A stretch of DNA of 64,000 nucleotides from Achromobacter sp. Marseille-Q4962. Lineage in GTDB: Bacteria > Pseudomonadota > Gammaproteobacteria > Burkholderiales > Burkholderiaceae_B. Location: positions 122,982-186,981 of the forward strand of contig NZ_CALSFU010000010.1 in NCBI RefSeq assembly GCF_943737005.1, read 5' to 3'. Made by a program: the position numbers and the translations under genes. The notes under the pieces were generated by a model, which was not told where the DNA came from, searched no databases, and saw only the letters and a list, made by a program, of their open reading frames with translations. Positions 19,430-28,412 of the stretch are shown here, one piece after another (within the stretch, counting starts at the first letter, position 1; the number at the start of each line of letters is the position of its first letter).

Positions 19430-20584
19430 TTACTTCTCGATGACGTACTTGCCGTCCTTGGTGACGCTGACGATCGGGGCCTGGTCGGCGTCGTAGCCGG
19501 CCGGCTTGCCGGCGCGGTCCTTGGCCTGGCGGAACTTGAACGGGCCGGTGGCGCCGGTCCACTGCACCGAGGGCAGCGCGTCGCGCAGGGCGGCGCGGTC
19601 CTTGGCCAGGGCGCCGGTGAGCTTGGTGTTCTTCAGCGCCTGGGCCACGATGTGCATGGCGTCGTAGGACTGCGCCGAGAACTGGTCGGGCGCGGCGCCG
19701 AACTTGGCCTTGTAGGCGTCGATGAACTTCACGTTCTCGGGCGACTTGTTCTCGATGGACCACGGGCTGCCGATCCAGAGGTTGTTCGACGCGCCGCCGG
19801 GGGCCAGGTCGAAGATCTTGACCGAGTTCATGCCGTTGCCGCCGATGACGGGCACGTTGATGCCGAGCTGGCGGGCCTGCACCATGATGGGCGCGCCTTC
19901 GGCCAGCAGCGCCGAGAGCACGATGGCGTCGGGGTTGGTGCCCTTGATCTTGGTGAGCTGGGCCTTGAAGTCCACGTCGCCCTTGGCGAAGGTTTCGGTG
20001 GTGGTGACCGGGATCTTCTGGTCTTCCAGGGCCTTCTTGAAGTTGTCGTAGCCGCTCTTGGTGAAGACGTCGTCATTGCCGTAGAGCACGGCGACGTTCT
20101 TCAGGCCGGTCTTGGCCTTGACGGTGGCGATGGTGGCCGGCAGCACATCGGCTTCGGTGACCGAGTTGCGGAACACGTAGTTGCCGATGGAGGTGATGCC
20201 GTCGGCGGTGTTGGAGGTGCCGAAGACCACGGTCTTGGCGGCCTGGGCGATGGGGTCGGCGGCCTGGGCCGAGTTCGACAGCGTGGGGCCGAACACCATC
20301 AGCACGTTGTCCTTGAAGATCAGCTTCTTGAAGACGTTGATGGCTTCTTCTTTCTTGCCCTGCTCGTCTTCGATCACCAGCACGATCTTGTTGCCGTTGA
20401 TGCCGCCCGCGGCGTTGATTTCATCGGCGGCCAGCTGGAAGCCGTTGCGGATCGACGCGCCGTATTGCGCGGCGCCGCCGGACAGGGCCTCGGCCACGCC
20501 GAGCTTGATGTCGGCCGCGTGGGCAGCCGGGACGACGCCGGCGGCGATCAGCGCGGCCAGCAGCTTCTTGGTCTTCGATTGCAT
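19430..20584 (-). CDS. livK: Branched-chain amino-acid type periplasmic binding protein
   Basis: Type I periplasmic binding protein of the adjacent importer, 384 residues. A Sec signal peptide spans about residues 1-22 (MQSKTKKLLAALIAAGVVPAAHA, cleavage before ADIKLGV). The mature part shows the LivJ/K pattern LGVAEALSGGAAQYGASIRNG, LAADEINAAGGINGNKIVLV and the hinge region FGTSNTADGITS. The start at 20584 was chosen for the signal peptide; the open frame extends upstream without homology. The true substrate could be an amide or aromatic amino acid rather than leucine. Confidence 0.93.
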   Translation of the reverse strand: MQSKTKKLLAALIAAGVVPAAHAADIKLGVAEALSGGAAQYGASIRNGFQLAADEINAAGGINGNKIVLVIEDEQGKKEEAINVFKKLIFKDNVLMVFGPTLSNSAQAADPIAQAAKTVVFGTSNTADGITSIGNYVFRNSVTEADVLPATIATVKAKTGLKNVAVLYGNDDVFTKSGYDNFKKALEDQKIPVTTTETFAKGDVDFKAQLTKIKGTNPDAIVLSALLAEGAPIMVQARQLGINVPVIGGNGMNSVKIFDLAPGGASNNLWIGSPWSIENKSPENVKFIDAYKAKFGAAPDQFSAQSYDAMHIVAQALKNTKLTGALAKDRAALRDALPSVQWTGATGPFKFRQAKDRAGKPAGYDADQAPIVSVTKDGKYVIEK

Positions 20585-20770
20585 GGTTGATACCACCCTA
20601 AAGTCTGTCTCGGAATATTGGAATCCAGGCGGGCATGCCGCCGGATTTGACGTCGGATGGCGCCTAAAGCCGCCACGTTCGCGCGTCAAGACCCGGGATA
20701 TTACTCCTTTGTATCAGGCCGAAACTCGAATGCCATTCAACAAAAGGCATGAAACCGCCCATTTTTTTGT

Positions 20771-20801
20771 AAAAAAACGGGGTCTATCCGCAAAAACCCC
20801 G
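20771..20801 (-). terminator. Probable terminator after the TRAP-type binding protein gene
   Basis: cgggg (20778-20782) pairs with ccccg (20797-20801) over a 14-base loop; on the minus strand T7 (20771-20777) follows. A second inverted repeat, gccgaatg/cattcggc near 20810-20827, lies between it and the stop codon. Confidence 0.5.
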
Positions 20802-20838
20802 ACTTCTCGCCGAATGCCATTCGGCATCCGGCCCCTCC

Positions 20839-21936
20839 TCAGCCGCGGCCGGACAGCGCCACGCCCAGATACTGCTCGTAAGCCCCCTGGGTGAGACGCA
20901 GCCAGGGCATGGCGGCGTCGCGAAAACCCATGTAATTGTCGTGAATCGCCTTGAACCCCGGCTGCTTCGCGGCCATTTCCTGATAGGCCGCCTGGGCCGC
21001 GTCGAACGCGGCGTCCAGGACGGAGCGCGGATAGGTGCGCACCAGGGCGCCGCCAGCCGACAGGCCGGCCAGCGCCTGGGGATTGCGGGCCGCGTACCGC
21101 GTCGTGGTGGCCGCGTGCGCCGCCCGGGCGGCCGATTCCACCACCGACTGATAGTTCTTGGGCAGCTTGCTCCAGGCATCTTCGTTGATATAGAGCGACA
21201 TCTGCTCGCCGGGCGCCCACCAGGCCGGCGCGTAGTAATACTTGGCTACGTTGTTCAGGCCGCGCAGGCCGTCGTCGTAGGGCCCGGCCCCGGCCACCGC
21301 CTGCAGGCCCTCTTTTTCGGCCGCCTGGGCCAGCTCGTCGTCCGGCGTCTGCACGGGCGCCGCGCCCAGGCGCTTCCAGATGTCGGCGGCCAGGCCGCCG
21401 GCCCGGATCTTGAGGTCCTTGAGGTCGGATTCGCGCCGGATTTCCTTGCGGAACCAGCCGCCCATCTGCGGGCCCGTGTTTCCGAGCGGGAAATTGACGA
21501 TCTTCAGCGGCTTGAACAGCTCGCGCGTCAGGCGCAGGCCGTCGCCCTCGTACATCCAGGCGTCCATCTGGGCCGCGTCCAGGCCGAAGGGCGCGGCGGC
21601 GTCGAACAGGAACGCGGGATTCGCGCCGTAGAGCGCGAGCGAGGAGCCATGGCCGCAATCGGCCTTGCGCGCGGCGACTGCCTCCACCAGCCCGGAGGCC
21701 GGGGCGAGCTCGCCCTCGGGATAATGGCGGATGCCGAACTTGCCGCCAGTGGCCTCGGAAACGTATTTGCAGAAAAGCTCGCCGGCGCCGAAGCGCAGGT
21801 CCAGCTTCTGGGGAAAGCCCGAGGCCATGCGCCAGTTGAGCGAGGGCATGTCCTGCGCCAGCGCGGGCGCGCCCAGCGCGGCGCCGGCCGCCGCCGCGCC
21901 GACTCCCGCCTGCTTCAAGAATGAACGTCGTTGCAT
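20839..21936 (-). CDS. Tat-exported TRAP-type (DctP family) solute-binding protein
   Basis: The 365-residue protein carries a twin-arginine signal (MQRRSFLKQAG, then a hydrophobic Ala/Gly stretch to about residue 28, ALAQ). A DctP/TakP-like fold follows: LNWRMASGFPQKLDLRFGAG near the start, then KIVNFPLGNTGPQMGGWFRKE with the conserved carboxylate-binding arginine region, and LKIRAGGLAADIWKRLGAAPV. Such proteins feed TRAP transporters with keto acids or similar compounds. No dctQ or dctM membrane gene is near, so this is an orphan binding protein that must use a distant permease. Substrate unknown. Confidence 0.88.
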   Translation of the reverse strand: MQRRSFLKQAGVGAAAAGAALGAPALAQDMPSLNWRMASGFPQKLDLRFGAGELFCKYVSEATGGKFGIRHYPEGELAPASGLVEAVAARKADCGHGSSLALYGANPAFLFDAAAPFGLDAAQMDAWMYEGDGLRLTRELFKPLKIVNFPLGNTGPQMGGWFRKEIRRESDLKDLKIRAGGLAADIWKRLGAAPVQTPDDELAQAAEKEGLQAVAGAGPYDDGLRGLNNVAKYYYAPAWWAPGEQMSLYINEDAWSKLPKNYQSVVESAARAAHAATTTRYAARNPQALAGLSAGGALVRTYPRSVLDAAFDAAQAAYQEMAAKQPGFKAIHDNYMGFRDAAMPWLRLTQGAYEQYLGVALSGRG

Positions 21937-22039
21937 GTCGATGCTCCTGCGCCGCCGGGATGCGGCGCCGGCGTATCCGCCGGATATTACACGTTGCGTC
22001 TTGCCCGATCGCTACAGGAATTCCCGGGCGACGGCGGCA

Positions 22040-23404
22040 TCAGGCCCCGGCGACCGCCATCTGCTCGATCAGGATGGAACCCGTGGTCTTGGTGCCGCGC
22101 GAGATGGCGTCCGCGCCCACCGCCACGATCTGCTTGAACATTTCCGCCAGGTTGCCGGCGATGGTGACTTCCTGCACCGCGTGCTGGATCACGCCATTCT
22201 CGACCCAGTAGCCGAAAGCGCCGCGGGAGTAATCGCCCGTCACGTAGTTGACGCCCTGGCCGATGAGCTCGGTGACCAGGAAACCGGTGCCCATCTTGCG
22301 CAGCATGGCCTCGAAATCGTCACCGGGCCTGGTGAGCGTGGAAGAGAACGTCAGGTTGTGCGAGCCGCCGGCATTGCCCGTGGTGGCCATGCCCAGCTTG
22401 CGCGCGGTGTACGAAGACAGGAAATAGCCCTGCAGCACGCCGTCGGCCACCACGTGGCGCTTGCGCGTGCGCACGCCTTCGTCGTCGAAGGGCGAGCTGC
22501 CCATGGCGCCGCGGATGTGCGGGTCTTCGGTAAGGTTGATGTGGCCCGGGAAGATGGGCTTGCCCAGCGCGTCGAGCAGGAAGCTGGCCTTGCGGTAGAG
22601 CGCCCCGCCGTTGGCGGCCTGGGTCAGCGCGCCCACCAGGCCCAGGGCCAGCGGCGCCTCGAAGAGCACGGGAAACTTGCCCGTGCGGATGCGGCGCGCC
22701 GACAGGCGCGAGAGCGTGCGTTCGGCGGCATAGCGGCCCACCGCCTCGGGCGAGGCCAGGCGGGTGGGATCGCGCTCGGAGGTGTACCAGTAGTCGCGCT
22801 GCATGTTGTCGCCGCGGCCCGCGATGGGCGCCACCGACAGGCTGTGCCGCGAATAGGGGTAGCCGCCCAGGAAGCCGCGCGTGTTGCCCATGACGAACTG
22901 GCCTTCGTAGGTGTTCACGGTGGCGCCGTCGGTGTTGGTGATGCGCGCGTCCACCTCGCGCGCCGCCCGTTCGGCGCGCAGGCCCAGCTCGATGGCTTCC
23001 TCGGTGGAAATGTTCCAGGCGTGGTGCAGATCCAGGTCGGGGAACTCGGTGGCGAGCTGGTCGGCGTCGGGCAGGCCGGCGGCCGGATCGGCGGCGGTGT
23101 GGCGGGCGATGTGCCAGGCCGCCTCGACCGTCTGGCGCAGCGCGGCCTCGGAGAAATCGGAGGTGGAGGCCGAGCCGCGGCTCTGGCCGGCGTAGACCGT
23201 CAGGTCCAGTGCGCGGTCGCGCGTCTGCTCGACCGTCTCGACGTCGTTCTTGCGCACCGAGACAGACAACCCCAGGCTTTCCGAGACCTCCGCGGCGGCG
23301 TCGGAGGCGCCGATCCGGCGCGCGTATTCGAGGGTTTGCTGCACGAGCTCGGAAAAGCGCGCGTGATTGGCCGCCAGCGGCAGGGAAGAGGAGGTTTTAA
23401 CCAT
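22040..23404 (-). CDS. pmbA: Metalloprotease PmbA (TldE)
   Basis: PmbA forms with TldD the heterodimeric zinc protease that trims unfolded peptides and, in E. coli, processes microcin B17 and antitoxin CcdA; PmbA is the non-catalytic partner. The 454-residue product has the family landmarks [21 protein letters not shown] near residue 45, [37 protein letters not shown] and the C-terminal GANYVTGD-like [21 protein letters not shown]. The start at 23404 (MVKTSSSLP) gives a normal length. It diverges from darP with only 58 bases between starts, the usual betaproteobacterial arrangement. Confidence 0.95.
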   Translation of the reverse strand: MVKTSSSLPLAANHARFSELVQQTLEYARRIGASDAAAEVSESLGLSVSVRKNDVETVEQTRDRALDLTVYAGQSRGSASTSDFSEAALRQTVEAAWHIARHTAADPAAGLPDADQLATEFPDLDLHHAWNISTEEAIELGLRAERAAREVDARITNTDGATVNTYEGQFVMGNTRGFLGGYPYSRHSLSVAPIAGRGDNMQRDYWYTSERDPTRLASPEAVGRYAAERTLSRLSARRIRTGKFPVLFEAPLALGLVGALTQAANGGALYRKASFLLDALGKPIFPGHINLTEDPHIRGAMGSSPFDDEGVRTRKRHVVADGVLQGYFLSSYTARKLGMATTGNAGGSHNLTFSSTLTRPGDDFEAMLRKMGTGFLVTELIGQGVNYVTGDYSRGAFGYWVENGVIQHAVQEVTIAGNLAEMFKQIVAVGADAISRGTKTTGSILIEQMAVAGA

Positions 23405-23462
23405 TGCTGTCCAGTTTGCAGAGACGGTTATCATAGTCAAGTCTGTCATTGCGCAGTTTTCC

Positions 23463-24014
23463 ATGAATTCCCACACCGAAGAAGAACCCGCCGGCGACGG
23501 CTACGACGAGAACGGCTACGACCGCCCGAGCAAGTCGCAGATCAAGCGCGAGATGCACGCCCTGCTCGACCTGGGCAAGCAGCTCGTGGAACTTTCGCCC
23601 GAGCGGCTGAAGCAGTTGCCGCTGCAAGAGCGCCTGTACGAGGCCATCCGGCTCGCCCAGCGCACCACCAGCCGCGAAGGACGCCGGCGCCAGATCCATT
23701 TCGTGGGCAAGCTGATGCGGGAGGCTCCCGCCGACGAGATCCGCGCCCAGCTCGACGTCTGGGCCCGGGGCTCGCGCGAGGAAACCGCCGCCATGCACCG
23801 GCTGGAAACCCTGCGCGACCGCCTGCTGTCCGACGACGACGCGCTCACCCGCCTGCTTGCCGACCACCCCGAGGCCGACGCCCAGCACTTGCGCTCGGTG
23901 ATCCGCGCCGCGCGCAAGGAGCAGGCGGCCAACGCCGCGCTGCTGCCCGGCCAGGAGCCGCAGAAAAAGCATTACCGCGCCCTCTTCCAGGCCCTGAAAG
24001 CCCTCGAATCCTGA
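23463..24014 (+). CDS. darP: Ribosome-associated protein DarP (YjgA, DUF615)
   Basis: DarP promotes late assembly of the 50S peptidyl-transferase centre. The 183-residue protein has an acidic N-terminal tail ([17 protein letters not shown]), then the family signature [20 protein letters not shown] (from about residue 22), [29 protein letters not shown] and the C-terminal [14 protein letters not shown]. The ATG at 23463 diverges from pmbA. The following esterase gene starts 5 bases after its stop. Confidence 0.95.
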   Translation: MNSHTEEEPAGDGYDENGYDRPSKSQIKREMHALLDLGKQLVELSPERLKQLPLQERLYEAIRLAQRTTSREGRRRQIHFVGKLMREAPADEIRAQLDVWARGSREETAAMHRLETLRDRLLSDDDALTRLLADHPEADAQHLRSVIRAARKEQAANAALLPGQEPQKKHYRALFQALKALES

Positions 24015-24019
24015 TTCCC

Positions 24020-24697
24020 ATGACCGCTCCCGCCGACCTGCTCGACTGCATCGAGATCGAAACCGCGCCCAATCCCACGCACGCCGTCATCTGGCTGCAC
24101 GGCCTGGGCGCCGACGGCAACGATTTCGTGCCCATCGTGCCCGAACTGCGGCTGCCGGCCGGGGCGGCGGTGCGCTTCGTGTTTCCGAACGCTCCCGTGC
24201 AGCCCGTGACGATCAACAACGGCATGGCGATGCGGTCCTGGTATGACATCCTCGTCATGGACCTGGTGCGGGTCGAGGACGGCCAGGGCATCCGGCGCTC
24301 GGAGGCCGAGGTCCGCAAACTGATCGCCCGGGAAAACGCGCGCGGCATCCGCACCTCGCGCATCGTGCTGGCCGGCTTCTCGCAGGGCTGCGCCATGACG
24401 CTGCACACCGGCCTGCGGCTGCCCGAGCAACTGGCGGGCATGATCGGGCTGTCGGGCTACCTGCCCCTGATCGACACGGCCGAGGCCGAACGCCATGCCG
24501 CCAACGCGGGCACCCCCATCTTCCTCGCCCACGGCCTGTACGACCCGGTGGTGCCCCTGGCGCGCGCCAAGGCCACGCTGGCCGAACTGCAGCGCCTGGG
24601 CTGCGACGTGAGCTGGCACACCTACCCCATGCCCCATTCGGTGTGCGCCGAGGAAGTGGCCGACATCTCGGCCTTCCTGGGACGCGTGCTGGGCTGA
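24020..24697 (+). CDS. Carboxylesterase/phospholipase-type alpha/beta hydrolase
   Basis: A 225-residue serine hydrolase of the bacterial carboxylesterase II (acyl-protein thioesterase-like) family. The triad is Ser121 (LAGFSQGCAM), Asp176 (HGLYDPVVPL) and His206 (PMPHSVCAEE); the oxyanion motif HGLGADGNDF is at residues 27-36. No signal peptide, so cytosolic. It starts 5 bases after darP and is probably co-transcribed. Natural substrate unknown; related enzymes hydrolyse short acyl esters. Confidence 0.93.
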   Translation: MTAPADLLDCIEIETAPNPTHAVIWLHGLGADGNDFVPIVPELRLPAGAAVRFVFPNAPVQPVTINNGMAMRSWYDILVMDLVRVEDGQGIRRSEAEVRKLIARENARGIRTSRIVLAGFSQGCAMTLHTGLRLPEQLAGMIGLSGYLPLIDTAEAERHAANAGTPIFLAHGLYDPVVPLARAKATLAELQRLGCDVSWHTYPMPHSVCAEEVADISAFLGRVLG

Positions 24698-25013
24698 GCC
24701 CCGCCGATTCACGCGGACGCGCGGATGCGCGGGTTCCGTGCCGCCCGCGGCGGCGCGGCCAGGCGCGCTCGGGCCTTTTTCGCATTTTGGTATACCAACT
24801 GGTATTCCAGCCTCGCATTCTCCTTGCTCGGCTTCTTGATTTCCATAGAGAAAAACGCCTATGGGAAATTGCTTGTCGCCGGTTTGTATTGAATATAGTA
24901 TTCGATCCATGCTGTAACGCCCCGGGATGCCAGGGCCTGTTGTTGTAGTCGATTGCCCCTTTGGCCAATATGCGCCGGGTTTCGGCGCTCGCTCATCCAC
25001 AGGAGAAAATCCC
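24698..25013 (+). promoter_or_regulatory. Promoter and tandem palindromic operators of the ABC/isochorismatase operon
   Basis: This gene-free stretch is AT-richer than its surroundings. Two related imperfect palindromes, TGGTATACCA (24788-24797) and CTGGTATTCCAG (24799-24810), lie 12 bases apart, the spacing of about one helical turn expected for a GntR-type repressor. Downstream is a good sigma70-like promoter: TTGTCG (24873-24878), 17 bases, TAGTAT (24896-24901). A strong AGGAG at 25001-25005 precedes the GTG start at 25014. No TPP or other riboswitch signature was seen. Confidence 0.6.
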
Positions 25014-26015
25014 GTGAAGCCCCTGTCTCGCCTGGCCGCCCTGGCGGCCGTCGCCCTCGTGGCCGTATCCGGCGCCAGCCGCGCCGAAGCCCTCAATCCT
25101 CCCGTGAAGGTGCGCTACGAAGAGGTCGTGCGCTCCATCCTGTACGTTCCCAAGTACGTCGCGCTGTCGCAAGGCTATTTCAAGGACGCCGGCCTGGACG
25201 TGTCCATGAAGACCTCGCAGGGCACCGACAAGGGCATGACCGCCCTGCTGTCGGGCAGCGCCGACATCGTGCTCATCGGGCCCGAGGCCTCCATCTACGT
25301 GCAGAACAGCGAATCGCCGGTCAAACCCAAGATCTTCGCCGGGCTCACCGCCACCGACGGCTTTTTCCTGCTGTCGCGCAAGCCGGTGGAGAAATTCGAC
25401 TGGAGCATGCTCAAGGGCAAGGAGATCATCGGCTTTCGGCCCGGGTCCAACCCCATCGTCTTCCTGGAAACCGCGCTGCGCAAGCATGGCGTGGACCCGC
25501 AGAAAGACGTAAAGCTGCTGAACAACATCGGCATACCGGCGCGCGCCGGCGCGTGGATGGCGGGACAGGGCGAGTACGGCATTTTCCTGGAGCCCGAGGC
25601 CGGCGAACTGGTGCGCAACGGCAAGGGCTACATCGTGGCATCCATCGGCCACGAAGTGGGCCCGGTGGACTACACCGTGTTCACCGCGACCGACAAGTAC
25701 ATCCGCGACAACCCCAAGGTCATCCAGGCCTGGACGGATGCGGTGGCCCGCGCCGAGAAGTACGTGAGCGACACGCCGGCCGACAAGCTGGCGCCGCAGA
25801 TCATGAGCTTTTTCCCGGGCATGGACGAGAAGGCCGTCGCCGAGGCCATCGAACGCTACAAGAAATACCAGATCTGGAAATCCACGCCGCTCGTGACGGC
25901 GCAGGCCATCAACCAGCTGCAGGACATGCTGGTGGCCAGCTCCGTCATGAAGGACAGCGCCCGCGTGAAATACGAGGACGTGGTGGTGCCCGATTTCGCC
26001 CGGAAGGTGCAATGA
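25014..26015 (+). CDS. ABC transporter substrate-binding protein (Thi5/NMT1-like)
   Basis: The 333-residue periplasmic protein starts with GTG at 25014, placed by the AGGAG nine bases before it. A signal peptide spans about 1-22 (KPLSRLAALAAVALVAVSGA). The mature part has the NMT1/THI5-like features: VPKYVALSQGYFKDAGLDVS, GMTALLSGSADIVLIGPEA and GKEIIGFRPGSNPIVFLETAL. Family members bind pyrimidines, aliphatic sulfonates, nitrate, riboflavin and others. With the ATPase, permease and hydrolase downstream it makes a complete importer-plus-enzyme operon. The substrate cannot be named; an amide or N-heterocycle is suggested by the linked isochorismatase-type enzyme. Confidence 0.9.
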   Translation: MKPLSRLAALAAVALVAVSGASRAEALNPPVKVRYEEVVRSILYVPKYVALSQGYFKDAGLDVSMKTSQGTDKGMTALLSGSADIVLIGPEASIYVQNSESPVKPKIFAGLTATDGFFLLSRKPVEKFDWSMLKGKEIIGFRPGSNPIVFLETALRKHGVDPQKDVKLLNNIGIPARAGAWMAGQGEYGIFLEPEAGELVRNGKGYIVASIGHEVGPVDYTVFTATDKYIRDNPKVIQAWTDAVARAEKYVSDTPADKLAPQIMSFFPGMDEKAVAEAIERYKKYQIWKSTPLVTAQAINQLQDMLVASSVMKDSARVKYEDVVVPDFARKVQ

Positions 26016-26827
26016 TGGGGGCCGCCGTCCACAGCCTCAAGCCGGCGGCCGCGCCGGCCAAGGTCGAGCTGCGCGAGGTCTGTCTGAGCTACTTCACGCC
26101 GGAAGGCGAAACCGAGGCGCTTTCCAATGTGTCGTTCTCCCTGGCGCCGGGCGAATTCGTCAGCCTCATCGGGCAGAGCGGCTGCGGCAAGAGCACGCTG
26201 CTGTCGCTGATCGCCGGGCTGATCCCGCCCACCTCGGGCGCGGTCATGATCGACGGCCAGCCCGTCGTCAAGCCGAATCCGCGCATCGGCTACATGCTGC
26301 AGCAGGATTACCTGTTCGAATGGCGCACCATCCTGGACAACGTCATGCTGGGCGCGGAGATCCAGGGCCGGCGCGATGCGCGCAGCGAGGCGCGCGCCGT
26401 GCACCTGCTGGAGAAATGCGGGCTGGGCGCGTTCCTGTCGCACACGCCGCGCCAGCTCTCCGGCGGCATGCGCCAGCGCGCCGCGCTGGCGCGCACGCTG
26501 GTCACCGAGCCCGACGTGATCCTGCTGGACGAGCCTTTTTCCGCGCTGGACTCGCAAACCCGGCTGGCGATTTCCGACGAAGTGGTGGACATCCTGCGCC
26601 GCGAAGGCAAGACGGTGGTGCTGGTGACCCACGACATCGGCGAGGCCATCGCCATGACCGACCGCGTCATCGTGCTGTCGCGCCGTCCGGGCCGGCTCAA
26701 GAGCCAGTACCGCATCCATTACGAAGGGGCGGCCCGCCCCACGCCGTTCCAGGCCCGTTCCCGCCCGGAGTTCAACACCTATTTCACGCAGCTCTGGGAC
26801 GAGCTGGACGTACACGTGGAGGGCTGA
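26012..26827 (+). CDS. ABC transporter ATP-binding protein (SsuB/TauB class)
   Basis: Cytosolic ATPase of the importer, 271 residues. Walker A is GQSGCGKST, the signature [15 protein letters not shown] and Walker [13 protein letters not shown], followed by the H-loop [17 protein letters not shown], all of the nitrate/sulfonate/taurine transporter class. The start ATG at 26012 overlaps the binding-protein stop (ATGA), so translation is coupled. A C-terminal extension of about 35 residues ([20 protein letters not shown]) is common in this class. Confidence 0.93.
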   Translation: MMGAAVHSLKPAAAPAKVELREVCLSYFTPEGETEALSNVSFSLAPGEFVSLIGQSGCGKSTLLSLIAGLIPPTSGAVMIDGQPVVKPNPRIGYMLQQDYLFEWRTILDNVMLGAEIQGRRDARSEARAVHLLEKCGLGAFLSHTPRQLSGGMRQRAALARTLVTEPDVILLDEPFSALDSQTRLAISDEVVDILRREGKTVVLVTHDIGEAIAMTDRVIVLSRRPGRLKSQYRIHYEGAARPTPFQARSRPEFNTYFTQLWDELDVHVEG

Positions 26828-26830
26828 GCC

Positions 26831-27664
26831 ATGAATACCGCCGCCAACACCGTGCCGCTGCGCCCCGTGCGCGCGCCCAGCGAGAAGTACCTGGCCTACC
26901 TGCGGCGCGACCGCGCGCGCCGGCGCAACATCCGGATCGCCCAGGCGCTGCTGCTGGTGCTGTTTCTGTGCGCATGGGAAATCCTGCCGCGCATGCACGT
27001 CCTCAATCCGCTGCTCACCAGCTATCCGAGCGCGCTGTGGCCGACCTTCGTCGAGTTGTGGAAGAACGGCAACCTGGCGCATCACATCGCCACCACCGTG
27101 TCGGCCACGGTGGTCGGGTTCTGTCTCAGCATGGCCATCGGCATCGTGGTGGCCGCCGCGCTGTGGTGGTCCGATTTTCTCTACAAGGTGCTCGACCCGT
27201 TCCTGGTCGTGGCCAACGCCATGCCCAAGATCGCCTTCGTGCCCATCTTCTACCTCTGGCTGGGCTCGGACTACGCGGTGTACGGCATGGCCGTGGCCAT
27301 CGCCGTGTTCGTCACCATCATGGTGGTGTACGCCGGTTTTCGCGGCATAGACCTGAACAAGGTGAAGCTCGCCCACACCTTCGGCGCCAGCCGCTGGCAG
27401 GTGCTGACCAAGGTGGTGCTGCCCGGCAGCGTGCCCACGCTGATCGCGGCCGTGAAGATGAACATCGGACTCGCGCTCGTGGGCGTGATCGTGGGCGAGT
27501 TCCAGTCGGCCGATTCGGGGCTGGGCTTCCTCATCATGAACGGCAGCCAGGTCTTCAAGCTCAACATCGTCATGACGGCCATCGCCGTGCTGGCGCTGAT
27601 CTCCAGCCTGATGTACCTGGCCATCTATCGCATCGAGGCCGCGGTGGCGCGGCGCTACGGATAA
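26831..27664 (+). CDS. ABC transporter permease (SsuC/TauC class)
   Basis: Inner-membrane permease of 277 residues. An N-terminal cytosolic stretch rich in arginine (RRDRARRRNIRIAQ) precedes six predicted membrane spans. The EAA coupling loop is visible as KLAHTFGASRWQVLTKVVLPGSVPT, and VPIFYLWLG and GLALVGVIVGEF are class features. It starts 3 bases after the ATPase gene stop, so the three transport genes are one unit. Confidence 0.93.
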   Translation: MNTAANTVPLRPVRAPSEKYLAYLRRDRARRRNIRIAQALLLVLFLCAWEILPRMHVLNPLLTSYPSALWPTFVELWKNGNLAHHIATTVSATVVGFCLSMAIGIVVAAALWWSDFLYKVLDPFLVVANAMPKIAFVPIFYLWLGSDYAVYGMAVAIAVFVTIMVVYAGFRGIDLNKVKLAHTFGASRWQVLTKVVLPGSVPTLIAAVKMNIGLALVGVIVGEFQSADSGLGFLIMNGSQVFKLNIVMTAIAVLALISSLMYLAIYRIEAAVARRYG

Positions 27665-27673
27665 GGAGCGGCC

Positions 27674-28366
27674 ATGGAATTCCCCCAATGGGTGCAGGAC
27701 CGCGTGATCGCGCGCCAGGGCCGCCTGCATCCCTACGATGACCTGCCCGGCCCGCGCACGGCCGTGGTGGTGGTGGACATGCAGCGCTACTTCACGCTGC
27801 CCGGCTACCAGGGCGAATGCGCGAGCGCCCGCGCCATCGTCGAGCCGATCAACCGCCTGTGCGCGGCCGTGCGCGATGCCGGCGGCACCGTGGTCTGGGT
27901 GCAGACCGCCTCGGACAACGCGGACGCGTTCTGGTCGCATCACCACGGCGTGATGCTGACGCCCGAGCGCAGCCGCAGGCGGCTGGAAACGCTGCGCCGC
28001 GACTCCCCGGGGTTCGGGCTGCACGACGACCTGCGCACGGAAGACGGCGACCTGCGCGTGGTCAAGCGCTTCTACAGCGCCATGGCGCCCGGCTCCTCGG
28101 AGCTGGAGCCGCTGCTGCGCGGCCGGGGCGTGGACACGCTGCTGATCGCCGGCACGGTAACCAACGTCTGCTGCGAGTCCACCGCGCGCGACGCCATGAT
28201 GCGCGATTTCCGCACCATCATGATCGACGACGCGCTGGCCGCCGTGACGCAGGCCGAGCATGAGCATGCCCTGTACGGCTGGATGCTGTTCTTCGGCGAC
28301 GTGCTGTCGGTGGACGAGGCCGCGGCGCGGCTGCGCCCGGCCCGGCCGCAGCGCCGCACGGCTTAG
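27674..28366 (+). CDS. Isochorismatase-family hydrolase linked to the ABC importer
   Basis: A 230-residue cytosolic cysteine hydrolase. The triad is Asp35 (VVVDMQRYF), Lys131 (VVKRFYSA) and Cys166 (AGTVTNVCCEST). It starts 9 bases after the permease and is clearly in the same operon, so it probably acts on the imported compound or a product of it. It resembles N-carbamoylsarcosine amidase/RutB-like members by its extended N-terminus, but the specificity cannot be settled from motifs. It differs clearly from the paralogue at 3754 (little identity outside the triad). Confidence 0.9.
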   Translation: MEFPQWVQDRVIARQGRLHPYDDLPGPRTAVVVVDMQRYFTLPGYQGECASARAIVEPINRLCAAVRDAGGTVVWVQTASDNADAFWSHHHGVMLTPERSRRRLETLRRDSPGFGLHDDLRTEDGDLRVVKRFYSAMAPGSSELEPLLRGRGVDTLLIAGTVTNVCCESTARDAMMRDFRTIMIDDALAAVTQAEHEHALYGWMLFFGDVLSVDEAAARLRPARPQRRTA

Positions 28367-28412
28367 GGCGCGTCAGCCTCGGGCCACGCCTCCCCCGATT
28401 CCGCGGCCCGCC

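Noticed and set aside
24698..25013. TPP riboswitch before the Thi5-like binding protein gene
   Set aside because: No CUGAGA thi-box or matching P-stem sequence; the region instead has palindromes and an ordinary promoter.
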